From positions 54,375,768 to 54,439,767 of the forward strand of contig NC_064831.1 of assembly GCF_024166365.1 (NCBI RefSeq): a stretch of DNA of 64,000 nucleotides, read 5' to 3'. This stretch comes from Elephas maximus indicus. Its lineage: Eukaryota; Chordata; Mammalia; Proboscidea; Elephantidae. Both the position numbers and the translations under genes were made by a program. Numbering within the stretch: the stretch's first letter is position 1; the number at the start of each line of letters is the position of its first letter. Shown here piece after piece: positions 55,801-64,000 of this stretch. Under the pieces are notes generated by a model. It saw only the letters and a list, made by a program, of their open reading frames with translations. It searched no databases and was not told the origin of the DNA.

Positions 55801-58800
55801 TCTGTCAGGAAAGAGGTGAAAGGCCACGGTTACTAGCTGAATGCTTGCCATCAGAACGAGCTCTGGGCCAAGCAAGGGATATCTGTGTCGACTATTTGAC
55901 AATGATGTTTTCTCTATGGGCCAAATCAAGGGATTACAAACTACCTTGGTCTAAATAATAATAAAAGGAAATGTACATTAGCCAGATAGCACCTTATCTG
56001 GAGACATCAGGTCACAGTCCCGATCAACTTTAAAGCTACAGCCACGTTGGCTAAAGTGTCCTTCTAGGGTCCTACCTGGAAAGTTCTCACAGAGAGCTTC
56101 GATGGGAGTATTCCGTTTGGTGTCACCAATCTTCTGATATCTCTCTTTTAACGTATCAGCCTGTAGAGAGTGGAGAGGGAAAGAGAACATGATTTGGAAA
56201 GAGATGCTAAATATGGAAGGTTCGATATGTTTGGGGACACAATGGTTGTTTCGCTCTAATTTGGCAGGATTTGTTTAATCAATCTCAGTTCTTTTACTCT
56301 CTAACACTAACAGGAAAGAAACATAGTAGAGGTGATGTATTTAGAGGCACGCAAAACATCTGCTATGTTCTGGAAAATTTTACTTGCAAATATACTTAGT
56401 AGTCTCAGATAAACGGCATCATATTTACTAAGCTAAGGGGCAAGGATAAGAAAATGAACACATGATGTAGCAGTATTTTCAAAACTGCAGAAGCTTAATA
56501 ATCCTTCCTCGCCACTGGAGTTCAATTGTGACTCAATCTTCCCCCTTAAATCGGTTCTATGAACAGACTGAAAGTGCTGCTAACCTAAGTGGGGGCAGGA
56601 ATACAGACAACTCTATTACATATTTATCAGGAAGCTGAATAAGAAAAAGAACAAGAAATGAAAAAATGCCTTTCAATAATGTGCTCCTGGAGGAAAAAAA
56701 TGTTATCTATGATTTCAACATGTCTACCAGACAAGTTTTGTACATCATCAGATCAAAGCAGTCCAAGTCTGGTATGCCCAGGACTGTGGACAGAGGGCTC
56801 CTGGACCTTGGACCAACAGTGGGCTCTGAAGGAATTCTTGTGAGCCTTGACCTACCATGCTGTGTTCAGTTTCAAGAATGCTGTTCTGAAGTTGGAAACA
56901 TTTTAGAGCCAGAACTACCACTAAAATGATCCATACACAGACTGTGAAAAGAGATGTAACAAAAATTCATGCAATTAATTACATGCTAATGAATTGCCTA
57001 GCTATATGATGAACAAGTAGGACGTGAAACTATCTTTGAAAGTTGTCAGTATCAACGAGAATCTATATATGATCAGGAGAAGATCATGGAGGCATTATCA
57101 GGAGAGGAATTTAAGGGAAAGAAATAAAATCACCCCAAAGGGAAAGGGCAGAAGCCTTGCTTTTCAGGATCATGTCCTAGAAAGCACAGCAAAACGAACC
57201 ATTTTGCCCTTCTGGAGGCAGAGTGTGTAGAAGTACCCCAAGCTACTGATCACATTTCTTTCTATACGAACACGTCAAAATAAATGAGAGCTCAGAAACA
57301 AGCCTCACTTTTACACCTCCCTGATGGGACTTCAGGTAGAAGCTTACCATTTCCTAGTCTAACAGCCTGAGCACAGAGTAATTATAAGGCTTATAATTAT
57401 ATTAGTAGTTAATTCTGACATGAAGGCACTGTACTAACACCTACCTAATAAATCCTGCACGTTTCGCAAGGAATGGCTATTGTCTGAATAGGCATTTATT
57501 CAGTAATACACCTGAACAGCAATGTTAAGTCTGGATTTTCATTTTATTTCAGGTGGGCATTTAGCCTACGTAGGACGAACAAGTATTTTCCAGTTCCCTT
57601 TAAAGGCACCCCCAGCCCTGCTGGCCTTGCTGGTAAAATGTGTAGCAGCTGTTGTCAACAATTTGTTCCAGAAATTCCCTGACACACTGGGAACACTCCT
57701 TCTGCTCCATGATGTAGTGGGGGAGGAATCCTGACAGAGAGAGAAAAGCAGTGCTGCTGAGACTGGAAGGGAATGAGGGAAAAGGTTATTGAAAACCCAA
57801 AAACAAGGAAGAAAGGACTGAGGAGGGGAAGAACATAGATATGAACAAGACAGAGCTTCTAAAGCCCAAGTGGGCATTTACAGGGCTTGTAACAAGTCCT
57901 TCCTCCTCATCTTCCCCTGTGCACTTCTTCAGACATCTAGTCAGCAGCCCCTTCATTGACAACTGAGCCTGGAAACAAAGCCCTCACTGAGCACTTCCAA
58001 GGATACCTTGAGTCCTTGCCAGGGGAGGCTGCCGCGAAGGAAATACATGAACATATGGCCCAGGGCTTCCAAGTCATCCCGCCGGCTTTGCTCTAAGAGG
58101 GAAGACAGGTCACACGTTATGTTTGCCGTTATTAAAGCAGAAAGGGGTTCAAAACCAAGTAATCCCTTCAGAAGCCCTTCTGCTCTGGAAAGGCTCTGTT
58201 CACTAATTCTTTGTACATCTAAACCAGGAATAGTATTTTAAATCAAAACCAGAAACAGTATGTATTTCCTTTGCATAGATCTGTCACTGGCAAGTAAATG
58301 ACAAGTGAAAAGTGTAAATCCTAAAACCAAGCCCCAGTCACTGAGTGGTGAGCACGCCCAATGCTGTGACCTATCTGAAAGTGAGATAACTTGAACGAGA
58401 TGGGATTTCCAGAACACGGGCTACATTTACCCTTTGGTTTCTGCCAGGGGAAGTGAGCAGCAGATGAGGCTGATGAAGTTGTTAAAACAGCCCTTTCTGC
58501 CTAGGTCTGCAAAGGTGCAAGCTGCAGAATACCTAACACACATGCTGAGTGCTTTTTACTCCTCCTAAGAATTAACACTTACAATTCTGTTCCATATAGG
58601 CAAACAGCCATGCAGAATCCCTTAGCTTCCATTCTGTGTGCATCATGTCCATAACTATCTTAAACATTTAAAATATATTACTGAGGTGCCTTCTACAGGC
58701 ACATAAAACAGAATTCCTGCATTCTGGGAACTTATCATCTAAAACAAGTTGCTGGATTTTTCTTTCTCTCTTTTTTTTTTTTCCTTTTTTAATTGGGAAG

Positions 58801-61800
58801 TTAAAGATGGCAAAGAACTGGAGAAGAGTTAATAAAATTGCAATTTCTTCTCAGAAAACATCCTATACATTCTTTGGTTGTCAGACTAAATATAAGCACA
58901 ACATGCCTCGATTTCTAATTTGCCAATTATGGTTCATCTCAGACATATTATGTGTTTGTTTTTCAGAATCAACTTCAGGGCTGTCAAAAGACATTACAGA
59001 AGCAAGACTAGGGGCTAGCTTAGACTTGACTGTGCTCGCCTTGTGCAGAAAGTAAAGCCCAGGAGCCAGGCAGGGAGGAAACCACTTAGCCAATTCCGAA
59101 TACAGAGGCACAACACGTTTAACTGCGGACTCCGATTATGCGGCATCGGCATGAAAAGAGTGAACAGTACTCTACAGGGCAGATGGAGAAAGAAAAGGCC
59201 ATTTTCTAGCTAGCAGTCTGAAGGAGGTCTTTGGAAAGGTGGTCACTGATGGGAAGAGGGGGCAAACCTGACAGAGATATAAATGGCATAAAGCTGAGTT
59301 GGTGTACATCAATGGAAATAATCTTTAAAAGGACAAAATAAAACAGCATGACCATTGGAAGCTTTTGTCTACATGGCTTGCCTGAAGATTGCAATAAAAT
59401 ACCACATATAATTGGGGGGGGGGGAAGCCATTTGACAAAAAGTTTATGAACAGAACTGAAGGGTGAAGAACAGCAAGAACAAGCAGGGTGAGCTGAGGCC
59501 TACCACAAAGCCGGGCTGAAAGAAAAGCCACACCCTGCCGTTTCTCACACTGTACCGCCCCCCCACCCCCTCCTCATTTTTATATCCACTTCCTGTTACA
59601 AGAGGCCCCCTGGTAATAAAAAATTCTTTGGACCAATGAGTGCAGTTTAGAAGTTGAGCACTAGAGGGCGAAACTTTCCACATCATCGTATTGATCAAAC
59701 CCACAGAAAAAAGCCTTCTCCTTTTTTTCACAGCAAAGCCAATTATAAAATGAGATTAAAACAAACAAACAAACAAAAACCCCACTGGAGTAGGTAATAA
59801 AGTAACTGTTCAAATTCTGAGAAACACAGCTGTGGAATATGGGATAACAGCAGGACAACAGTTCTTGAGTCAGGACATCTAGCTAGGTACTGTCCCATCT
59901 TTTCCATTAATTTAATCTATGTGAAACTAACCACGGCCAAAATAAAGTGGTCAATTTAGATAATCTGCAAAGTCATCTTCTAGCTCTAAAATATTCTAGG
60001 ATAATTTAATACATTAGGGCCTTTCAAGAATAAAATAAAAGCGTGAAAGCCAGAGCCGTGCTTTATGTCCATGCTTCTTTGAACATGCCATATTTGTTCC
60101 GCTCAGTATCCCTACCTGCTTTCACTTTCTCAAGCAGGGTATTTTCACTTTAAAGCAGGAAAGGTTTCAACGCCAGGGAGACAACACTTTGAAGCCTTCC
60201 TTTCAACCAATCAGAAAGAGGTGCCTGGTTTATAAGCATCACACCCCTGATTTTAGGGCAAATGTATTTTACTAGGAAAGGGGCAAGGTTACCCAGTGTT
60301 CTCACCTAATTTCAACCCTTAAATACTCAGCTGAGCTGGACTGTCTTAATCAGAGTGGGAACGTGGTGACTCTGATCCCCAAAGCAGATAGCAGTCTGAT
60401 GTCCTTTTCAGAACTGTCATACATGGGGTCATAGGTATATACAGACCAAACCCATTACTAAACTCAGTAAAACATCAGCTTAATATAAGAATCCAAGTAC
60501 CCACTCTGCTGAGAAACGAAGCACTTGGAAACACAGTGTAAAGAATTAAAAATCCTTAAGTCCCAACAGGAGACTTCAGGAAAGTAACTAACTTACCATC
60601 TTATTTTCTCAAATATAAAAATCATGTACCTAGTGAAGCAGTAAGAATCACAAGTTGTAACGCACAACGGGGGTAAAAGTTACTGGAATAAAAAGCTGTT
60701 TTAATGATCTGCCCCTTTTACGAAGCAGAAAACGAACACACCTTTGCCAAGATGCGTGTTGATAGACATGTATCGTGCTGTTCCGGTTAAACTTTTGTGC
60801 TCCCTATAAGGTATATGTTTTTTGGTTTCGGGGTCAATGTATTCCTTGGCCAGTCCGAAGTCTATGATGTGTATGACGTGCTCTTTCTTATTGCCTTGCC
60901 GGCCAATCAGGAAGTTCTCTGGCTTGACATCTCGGTAAATGAGATTCTTTGAGTGTACATATTCCATTCGAGAAAGCTGAGAGAGAAGAAAAAGTGATAG
61001 TAACGCTCTAAAGAAGTGTATTGGAAAGATATATCACAACATTTTCTCTTATCAACCCAAGGTTTTAATTACTGAGATAAAAATTTTAAAAATCATCTTT
61101 TTCAGCTCCCAGAGGCAATTTACTGATTTGCAAGCTAAAAACAGTTTCTGATACAAATACACACGTAACAAATATCAAGCTGAGGAAAAGAAAGTGGGAT
61201 GGTACGTTCAGCTAAAAAGATAGATAACACACAATTTTACCTCATTGTGTTACAATGTGCAAATGATAAATAGAATTGGTTGTTTTAATGCTACTTCAGA
61301 AGTTAAACATTTGAGAGGCAAGCCATAGTCCCAGGTAGGATATCAGAGTATGTTGACGACCTGTGAGACGGGGGCCTCTGTCACATATATCTCCAGCCCA
61401 CACCTCCCTCTCCTGGCCGGACAGGACTCTCCCCCAGCTCTCCTTGCTGTAGAAATAAGGAAAGTGAGGCCCAGAGAAGCTAGCACTGGCCTGATGTCAC
61501 ACAGCCAGCCAGCAGCAGAGGCAGGGCTGCAACTTTTATGTCAAAGTAAATATAATCCAAAATAATAATCATAAAATTATTTCAAATATCATTAAATATT
61601 TCTATCTACAAAGTTTTTCTGCTTAGTATAAAAAGGGAAGATTGAACAGTTAAATTTTGGACTCAAAAGTCAGGGTCAATTTTCTAACATTTCCAAGTTT
61701 TTACTGGACGGTATGTGAGATCATTATTACTACAAACAAAAAGATGCATTTGTGTCATTCCCGACAAACTTCTCAAAGGAACTGCCTCAACTGCCCCTTA

Positions 61801-62442
61801 AATTGGTATCGGTATGCAGTGTGGTAGGCACTGTGTCAGTATCTGTGAGAACCGGGGGGCCAGAGAACAAAGGCAGACTCTCGGCCACACAACTTCTGAA
61901 TCTGAGTGTTACATCCCAATCTTTTCTTGGATGCAACAGTGAGGGGAGAGGGAGAAAAATGACAGAACCTTAATTGAAGAAGTTACTTGCATTTGTACAA
62001 CTTCACCAATGACACTCTTTGTCCCTAATCCAAATTATATGCCTCCACTTCAGTTATGGGCAGGGTATTGCTCCAAGTGGCAAATGCTTAAAATAGAGCA
62101 AACTGCAGAGGCAGTGTGACTTCTCTGGTTTAACGCCTTTTGCCCCAGCCGGCTTCCTAGAATGCCATCAAGCCTGGGAACAGGCCTTCACTAGGTGTCA
62201 CCACAGATGGTGAATCATCAAACAGCCCAAAAGACCATGGCTGGGGAACCTGCCTCTTCTCCTGCAGAGCCAGCAGCAGCACCAACTTACCAACTGGATG
62301 GCTATCATTAACACCGTCTTTAAAGTAAACGTTCGGTCACAGAGGTCAAACAAGTCCTCCAAGCTAGGGCCAAGAAGTTCCAGCACCATGGCATTGTATT
62401 TCCCACATGGTCCAAAGTAATACACCTGTGGGAGGCCTTCAC
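25802..62442 (-). CDS. CSNK1G1: Casein kinase I gamma-1, 3' nine exons (5' part outside window)
   Basis: Exons in transcription order: 62442-62291, 60976-60742, 58092-58007, 56160-56076, 55801-55653, 55004-54897, 43500-43390 (cassette), 33973-33867, 25856-25802. All phases join: 1088 coding nt with the cassette, 977 without. The kinase is a CK1-family Ser/Thr kinase held at membranes by C-terminal palmitoylation; the gamma class phosphorylates the Wnt co-receptor LRP6. Visible motifs: hinge [14 protein letters not shown], catalytic loop [19 protein letters not shown], the CK1-specific activation segment [14 protein letters not shown], then [22 protein letters not shown]. The tail ends [11 protein letters not shown]...QRHK, the lipid-attachment cysteines beside a basic cluster. 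The glycine loop, catalytic lysine and N-terminus lie beyond position 64000. No frameshift seen; gamma-1 is chosen over gamma-2 and gamma-3 by the tail sequence and by synteny with PPIB. Confidence 0.95.
26235..26403 (-). mobile_element. AfroSINE, antisense, exact 10-bp target duplication
   Basis: In the last CSNK1G1 intron. Short-type SINE ending 'accactacgctaccagggtttcc'; flanked by accccttgat at 26225-26234 and 26404-26413. Confidence 0.9.
26415..28310. other. CSNK1G1 last intron, left part, no recognised feature
   Basis: Unique-looking intronic DNA; open frames here are short and unconvincing. Confidence 0.5.
28320..28600 (+). repeat. L2-like LINE fragment (probable)
   Basis: 'cttttttcacactgctctcactatgtcctggatgctcccc' and 'acccctgaagtcttccttgactggctctgt' resemble the L2 block 'tgctgttccctctgcctggaatgc ... 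tgaagccttccctgac'. Diverged. Confidence 0.45.
28676..29190 (+). mobile_element. MaLR-like solo LTR in CSNK1G1 intron
   Basis: Begins 'tgttatggattgaattgtgtcc' and carries 'gtgagagaataaatttctgtttgttaaagcc' (its poly(A) signal) near the end. About 515 bp with gtacc on both sides (28671 and 29191). Same family as the copies at 8211 and 53752. Solo LTR with no viral coding sequence. Confidence 0.8.
29884..29950. repeat. A-rich simple repeat, (CAAA)n then (CAA)n
   Basis: 'acaaacaaacaaacaaaaaaaaaac' followed after a few bases by 'cagcagcaacaacaacaac'. Intronic. Confidence 0.85.
29951..32240. other. CSNK1G1 intron, no recognised feature
   Basis: Unique-looking sequence between the simple repeat and the MER5-type element; no exon with splice sites recognised. 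Confidence 0.5.
32242..32433 (+). mobile_element. MER5A-type hAT-Charlie element
   Basis: Starts caatggttcccaacct and ends aggttgagaaccctac, imperfect inverted termini. The interior contains 'ccacaccccagataaattaaatctgaatctctgagg', the MER5A signature. Non-autonomous and old. Confidence 0.85.
33867..33973 (-). CDS. CSNK1G1: CSNK1G1 penultimate exon
   Basis: 35 codons plus two bases: [20 protein letters not shown] then [15 protein letters not shown]. Acceptor tgtttcag, donor AA|gtacgt. Variable, acidic linker before the lipid anchor. Confidence 0.95.
34198..34375 (+). repeat. MIR element
   Basis: 'ctacactgagtttctactctgtgtcaggcattgtgctac', 'atttaatcctcacaaaaaccctgtaaataggt', interrupted by a short gtgtgcgcgcgcatgtgt run (Z-DNA-like). 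Confidence 0.75.
35163..35440 (+). repeat. MIR element, nearly full length
   Basis: 'gagctgggctctagagtgagtcagccctgggtgtgaacccc', 'cttgctgtgggtccttaggtaagatcctcaa', 'taatctgtaaaatggggaaataatgg', 'agtgcttagcccagtgcctggtac'. The MIR order is preserved end to end. Confidence 0.85.
35441..37655. other. CSNK1G1 intron, AT-rich, no recognised gene
   Basis: AT-rich intronic DNA with A- and T-runs (for example 36005-36022). No exon or clear transposon ends recognised. Confidence 0.5.
37660..38225 (+). mobile_element. Cluster of AfroSINEs, three copies plus one tail fragment
   Basis: Four head-to-tail pieces in the same orientation: about 37660-37827 (full), 37828-37878 (tail only: atagggttgctgtgagtcggaactgacttgatgg), 37886-38058 (full) and 38066-38225 (full). 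Each full copy has head, ctaaccaaaaggt box, tggaaaccctatggggcag middle and ggtttggttt end. Confidence 0.9.
38650..38838 (+). mobile_element. AfroSINE, long subtype
   Basis: 'gtgggtggcacagtgggttagtgctcacctgctaactgaaac', the long-type middle 'gcaagagaactatgtggcagtctggttctgaaaagattatag', then tail 'gttctactctctataagttagcatcaacttgatggcaatggg'. Confidence 0.85.
39000..39550 (+). repeat. Old LINE1-like AT-rich sequence (probable)
   Basis: Segments such as 'ttgtaacttgcttttttcataacacatcttggacattttc' (39448 on) look like L1ME-type 3' sequence. A hAT element (39167-39337) sits within. Confidence 0.4.
39167..39337 (+). mobile_element. hAT-type non-autonomous DNA transposon (truncated)
   Basis: 'caagggttggcaaagtctttctgtaaaacagtaaatattttaggctttg' and 'ttctaataaaactttatttacaaaaacag' are fixed phrases of an old hAT family. 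The right end is missing. Confidence 0.65.
39567..39727 (-). mobile_element. AfroSINE, antisense
   Basis: 'ccgtcaagtcgattataactcgcagcgaccctacaggacagagtagaac' to 'cttaaccactatgccaccagggtttcc'. Flanks aatgaacgtata (39555) and aatggacatata (39728), a 12-bp duplication with two changes. Confidence 0.9.
39783..40101 (+). mobile_element. hAT-Charlie element with intact ttctagaa target duplication
   Basis: Imperfect inverted ends (ctgcattctccaa left; ttggatagctgtg right). Interior phrases 'cttgaaatgtggcgagtccaaactgagatg' and 'gtggctactagaaaatttaaaatgacag'. Flanked on both sides by the 8-bp ttctagaa (39775-39782, 40102-40109), the NTCTAGAN site favoured by Charlie-type hATs. Confidence 0.8.
40110..42780. 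other. AT-rich CSNK1G1 intron, partly old LINE1-derived
   Basis: At 41320-41780 I see phrases shared with an ancient LINE1 family: 'cagtgttctgaaatttcacaatgatgcaccttg', 'ctgtttcatcag'-like text, 'tctattgagtttttaatttttgc', 'catgagcttttttgttgttg..ctcagaatgttcctttc', 'gcaatatcttctcttta..tctgaggatattaat'. No intact ORF. (GTT)n runs at about 41650-41668 and 41779-41800; (TA)n near 42525-42538. Confidence 0.45.
43390..43500 (-). CDS. CSNK1G1: CSNK1G1 37-codon cassette exon
   Basis: 111 nt, phase 0 at both ends: begins [20 protein letters not shown] and ends ADRHGGSVQ. Acceptor atgcctgagcag (weak pyrimidine tract), donor CAG|gtactc. I recall the same insert in longer CK1-gamma isoforms, so it is real and probably alternatively included; skipping it keeps the frame (NQ to VVSS). 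Confidence 0.9.
43505..46275. other. CSNK1G1 intron, no recognised feature
   Basis: Intronic sequence, moderately AT-rich, without recognised exons or clear transposons. Confidence 0.5.
46293..46510 (+). mobile_element. AfroSINE, long subtype, exact 14-bp target duplication
   Basis: Head 'agtcctggtgacacagtggttaaagcgctc', the long-type 'gggagaaagatgtggctgcctgctttcgtaaagatttacagcc', tail ending ggttttttggtt. Flanks ttaatggacagaca at 46279-46292 and 46511-46524 are identical. Confidence 0.93.
47611..47769 (-). mobile_element. AfroSINE, antisense
   Basis: 'ccgttgctgtcaggttgattctgactcataccaaccctatagg' to 'cttaaccatagcgccaccagggctcc'. Flanks caagtttgctca (47599) and caagtctgctca (47770) form a 12-bp duplication with one change. 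Confidence 0.9.
47785..49210. other. CSNK1G1 intron, no recognised feature
   Basis: Nothing recognised except T-runs (47980-47994, 48451-48462). Confidence 0.5.
49215..49410 (+). repeat. Minisatellite of 64-bp units with internal TTAGGG repeats
   Basis: Three units start at 'acttgaaagttcc' or a variant: 49218, 49282 and 49358. Each carries 'gcaggaaggg', a 'gcgtggac'-type block and a 'cagttacggtta' end. Units 1 and 2 are 64 bp apart. Units 2 and 3 are 76 bp apart, because the junction holds 12 extra bases, two more GGGTTA hexamers (cggttagggttagggttag, 49340-49357). Confidence 0.9.
49411..50465. other. CSNK1G1 intron, no recognised feature
   Basis: Intronic sequence without recognised exons or repeats. 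Confidence 0.5.
50468..50610 (+). repeat. Ancient mammalian repeat (MIR or old LINE 3' end)
   Basis: 'ttatttactgagcacctgctatgtgccagacattattttaggtgttagggatacaagagtgaacaaaccag' is a widespread old-mammal repeat phrase. Family name uncertain. Confidence 0.6.
50890..51725 (+). repeat. L2 LINE fragment
   Basis: Ordered L2 phrases: 'catcatatcactctgctgttcaaaaccc', 'ctccagcctagcattcc', 'cttcctgcttggaatgtctcctcc', 'agttcttggaggacaaggactctcttacttatcttggtacc'. Diverged and non-coding. Confidence 0.7.
52490..53070 (+). repeat. Old LINE1-like sequence (probable)
   Basis: AT-rich text such as 'ggttacacaatattccactgaa' and 'gtgggtcatttctaaacttttgctatgtatgacattgcaac' resembles L1ME-type 3' sequence. Confidence 0.5.
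53752..54251 (+). mobile_element. MaLR-like solo LTR in CSNK1G1 intron
   Basis: 'tgtcatggattgaattatgtccccccaaaaatg' at the start; 'gtgagaaaataaacttctctttgttaaagcc' and 'gataactaagaca' at the end. 500 bp, TG...CA, same family as 8211 and 28676. Solo LTR only. Confidence 0.82.
54897..55004 (-). CDS. CSNK1G1: CSNK1G1 exon (Ser/Arg-rich linker)
   Basis: 36 codons, phase 0 to 0: [20 protein letters not shown] then [16 protein letters not shown]. Acceptor tttcccag, donor gtatgt. Confidence 0.95.
55653..55801 (-). CDS. CSNK1G1: CSNK1G1 exon (end of kinase domain)
   Basis: Encodes [20 protein letters not shown] ... [11 protein letters not shown]. Acceptor cctgacag, donor gtaagt. C-lobe helices of the CK1 fold. 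Confidence 0.95.
56076..56160 (-). CDS. CSNK1G1: CSNK1G1 exon (kinase C-lobe)
   Basis: 28 codons plus one base: [20 protein letters not shown] then EALCENFP. Acceptor ctctacag, donor gtaggac. Confidence 0.95.
57566..57737 (-). other. Possible cryptic or alternative exon in CSNK1G1 intron
   Basis: On the minus strand a strong acceptor (cttttctctctctgtcag, ending at 57738) opens onto sequence that stays open for 57 codons in phase 0 after the previous exon (reads [15 protein letters not shown] ... ILVRPT, then stop TAG). Used as a terminal exon it would truncate the kinase. A second frame is also open for about 43 codons ([20 protein letters not shown] ...). I do not recognise either peptide. 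Confidence 0.25.
58007..58092 (-). CDS. CSNK1G1: CSNK1G1 exon ([10 protein letters not shown] helix)
   Basis: Encodes [20 protein letters not shown] then GSLPWQGLK, the conserved CK1 segment with the phosphate-binding arginines. Acceptor cctcttag, weak donor gtatcc. Confidence 0.95.
58093..60741. other. CSNK1G1 intron, no recognised feature
   Basis: Holds simple repeats only (T-run about 58770-58790, G-run 59414-59423, (CAAA)n 59760-59777). No exon recognised. Confidence 0.55.
60742..60976 (-). CDS. CSNK1G1: CSNK1G1 exon (catalytic loop and activation segment)
   Basis: 78 codons plus one base, from [10 protein letters not shown] to SINTHLGK. Includes YRDVKPEN (catalytic Asp), IDFGLAKEY (metal-binding DFG) and TARYMSIN (CK1 replacement of the APE motif). 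Acceptor gagagctcag-type ctctctcag, donor gtgtgt. Confidence 0.97.
61435..61535 (+). repeat. MIR fragment
   Basis: 'gaaataaggaaagtgaggcccagagaagctagcac..cctgatgtcacacagccagccagcagcagaggcagggctgcaac', the MIR 3' half. Confidence 0.75.
62291..62442 (-). CDS. CSNK1G1: CSNK1G1 exon (hinge region), first exon in window
   Basis: Two bases plus 50 codons: [20 protein letters not shown] then [30 protein letters not shown]. Acceptor tgcattcag, donor gtaagt. The preceding exon ends in phase 1 and lies beyond the window. Confidence 0.96.
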
Positions 62443-64000
62443 CTGAATGCAGAGGGAAGGTGGGGTGCAGAGGGGAAGACACAAAAACCAAAATATGAGA
62501 CAATGTATTAGCACTGAGCAGATACAAAAAAAGTGGAATTTGTGAGATTTCCATTTCCTTTCATAGCCCCTACTAGAGAACTTAAACTGAGCAGAACTGC
62601 TTCAACGGGAATTAATAACGGTGGGAAATGCTAAGTTACTGCACAATATGTTCAAATAAGCCGTTATTTAATACCAGAGTGCCAAAGGCATTTCCACTGC
62701 TATGTAAGACAGAAAACGGTCCCTGATCTATTATTGGATCAGAGCGTAAACTATTCTTCCCAAAGGATCCCTGAACTGCAGTGTCATAAAAGGTTCAAAG
62801 GATGGTTCGCTGAGCTGAAAGGCCAGGCGGACAGATCTTGTTGCAGTAGCTGGTTTCATTAGCCTCCCTACGCTTACTGCCAAAGCCACATGGAGCAGTC
62901 TACAACTGTTGCCCCACAGAGAACTCAGACTGAACTGAGGTCACAGACAGTGCAGCCTGGCCCCAGGCCAGCACAACTGGCCCTCTTCTCGCAAGGAGTC
63001 TGCAGTTTCCTGCTTTCTATCAGCTGAAAAATAGTCGACAGACACTCAGGGTTTGGTTGCTGACAAGCAATTCTGACAGGAAAAAGAAAAAACATACACG
63101 TCTAGGTTTTCCCCAGATTTGAAATTCATAGCTACAAATAAGCCAAAATCTAGACTTTCTCACCTAAGTGGCAACTTGTGAATGAATTTTTTCTTTAAAG
63201 TGCACTGTAAATATGAGTCACTCAGTAACTATGTGTTAAATGCTGCCATGTGAACAGTGGATACAAAAGAGACTACAGAACATGCTTTTGTTATTTGGTC
63301 TCATACAGAAACACTTCCATCATACACATTTATGTGTAACACGGTCTATCACCGTAAATGCTGTGGAATACTGCTTTCTTCTGCCTCCAGGCATTTTAGA
63401 CAACAAAATTCTCTCCATTTTCTCATTCCCTTTTTATTTGGATAGCTGGGATATTTAAATTTTAACACAATGCACCCATCTTTCTCTCCAAGGCAGGTCT
63501 TGTATATCTGGACTTAGTATGACTCATTGCTCTAATATGTGTATATTTCATTATTTTGCATACTGCATTAGTCTATCTCGTTCCATCCTAAACACTAAAT
63601 ACCTTGAGTGCTTTTTTCAAAAAACATATTCATTCCTAGTTCCTATCATCTACTATAGCACACTCTGATTCTGTCAGCTCAGTAAATATCCTCTGAACTG
63701 TGCCTGCAGTTGTTTTAATTCTCCCAATCTCTACAAGGAAGCGGGATTTAATTTGAAGTGTCTTTTTGCCCCTGTTGTTTTGAGGAGCCCATTCCTCATC
63801 TTGTTCAAAATATATAAAACCTAACAGCTGTTCCCCGTGAGTCCTGCTGAGAATTCTAAAGGAGAACATTCTTCCCTGGAGATTTATTGCTTTATTAATC
63901 AGATACATGGTAAATGCAGTTTGGAGATCTATTTAATTTATGCACTACGTAATTAGTTTCTGATGTTGCTAAAATCTGATTTTCCTAATATAAATGTAGT
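62443..64000. other. CSNK1G1 intron to window edge
   Basis: No exon recognised. The last 400 bp are AT-rich, repeat-free and hold homeobox-like TAAT cores; function not shown. Confidence 0.5.

Noticed and set aside
63636-63908. 90-codon minus-strand frame
   Set aside because: No family resemblance and no acceptor/donor fitting the CSNK1G1 phases; probably chance in AT-rich DNA.

Overview
The window is a vertebrate nuclear locus from a placental mammal. Many copies of one tRNA-derived SINE are present. Its head carries 'gccctggtgg..cagtggttaagagct', followed by 'gctaaccaaaaggtcggcagttcgaatcc', and its tail carries 'atgagtcggaa(t)..gac...atggcaa..ggtttggttt'. This is the AfroSINE type known from Afrotheria. 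Together with an RTE-like LINE and a young-looking MaLR-like LTR family, it points to an elephant or a close paenungulate relative; species level is inference. The gene order SNX22 (+), PPIB (-), CSNK1G1 (-) is the one I know from human 15q22.31.

Layout. Positions 1-6.2 kb are intergenic, with possible SNX1 3'-end sequence at the extreme left, old L2/MIR/Tigger repeats, two tandem SINEs and an isolated CpG-rich patch. SNX22 has seven coding exons (6246-10658) that splice to a complete 193-residue PX-domain protein; intron 5 uses a GC donor and intron 4 carries an RTE LINE split by an LTR. PPIB is convergent with SNX22 and has five exons (17588-11340) giving a complete 216-residue ER cyclophilin. 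The two genes end tail to tail with opposed poly(A) signals about 20-30 bp apart. PPIB intron 3 holds a nine-copy 20-bp minisatellite and a SINE containing a nested LINE insertion. Positions 17.9-19.9 kb are intergenic. From 19.9 kb to the right edge runs the 3' part of CSNK1G1: a roughly 5.9-kb 3' UTR and nine coding exons, one of them a 37-codon cassette. They cover the kinase domain from the segment after the lysine/alpha-C region (EGLPQVYY) to the cysteine-rich palmitoylation tail. The first exons and the promoter lie outside the window.

The genes are not an operon or pathway. SNX22 is a phosphoinositide-binding sorting nexin, PPIB a secretory-pathway prolyl isomerase and collagen-folding factor, and CSNK1G1 a membrane-anchored CK1 kinase. 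No new gene system was found. The most notable structures are a 64-bp minisatellite that has gained telomere-type TTAGGG units in a CSNK1G1 intron, the 20-bp array in PPIB, several transposon insertions with exact target duplications, the GC-AG intron, the alternative CSNK1G1 cassette, and a possible cryptic exon near 57.6 kb.
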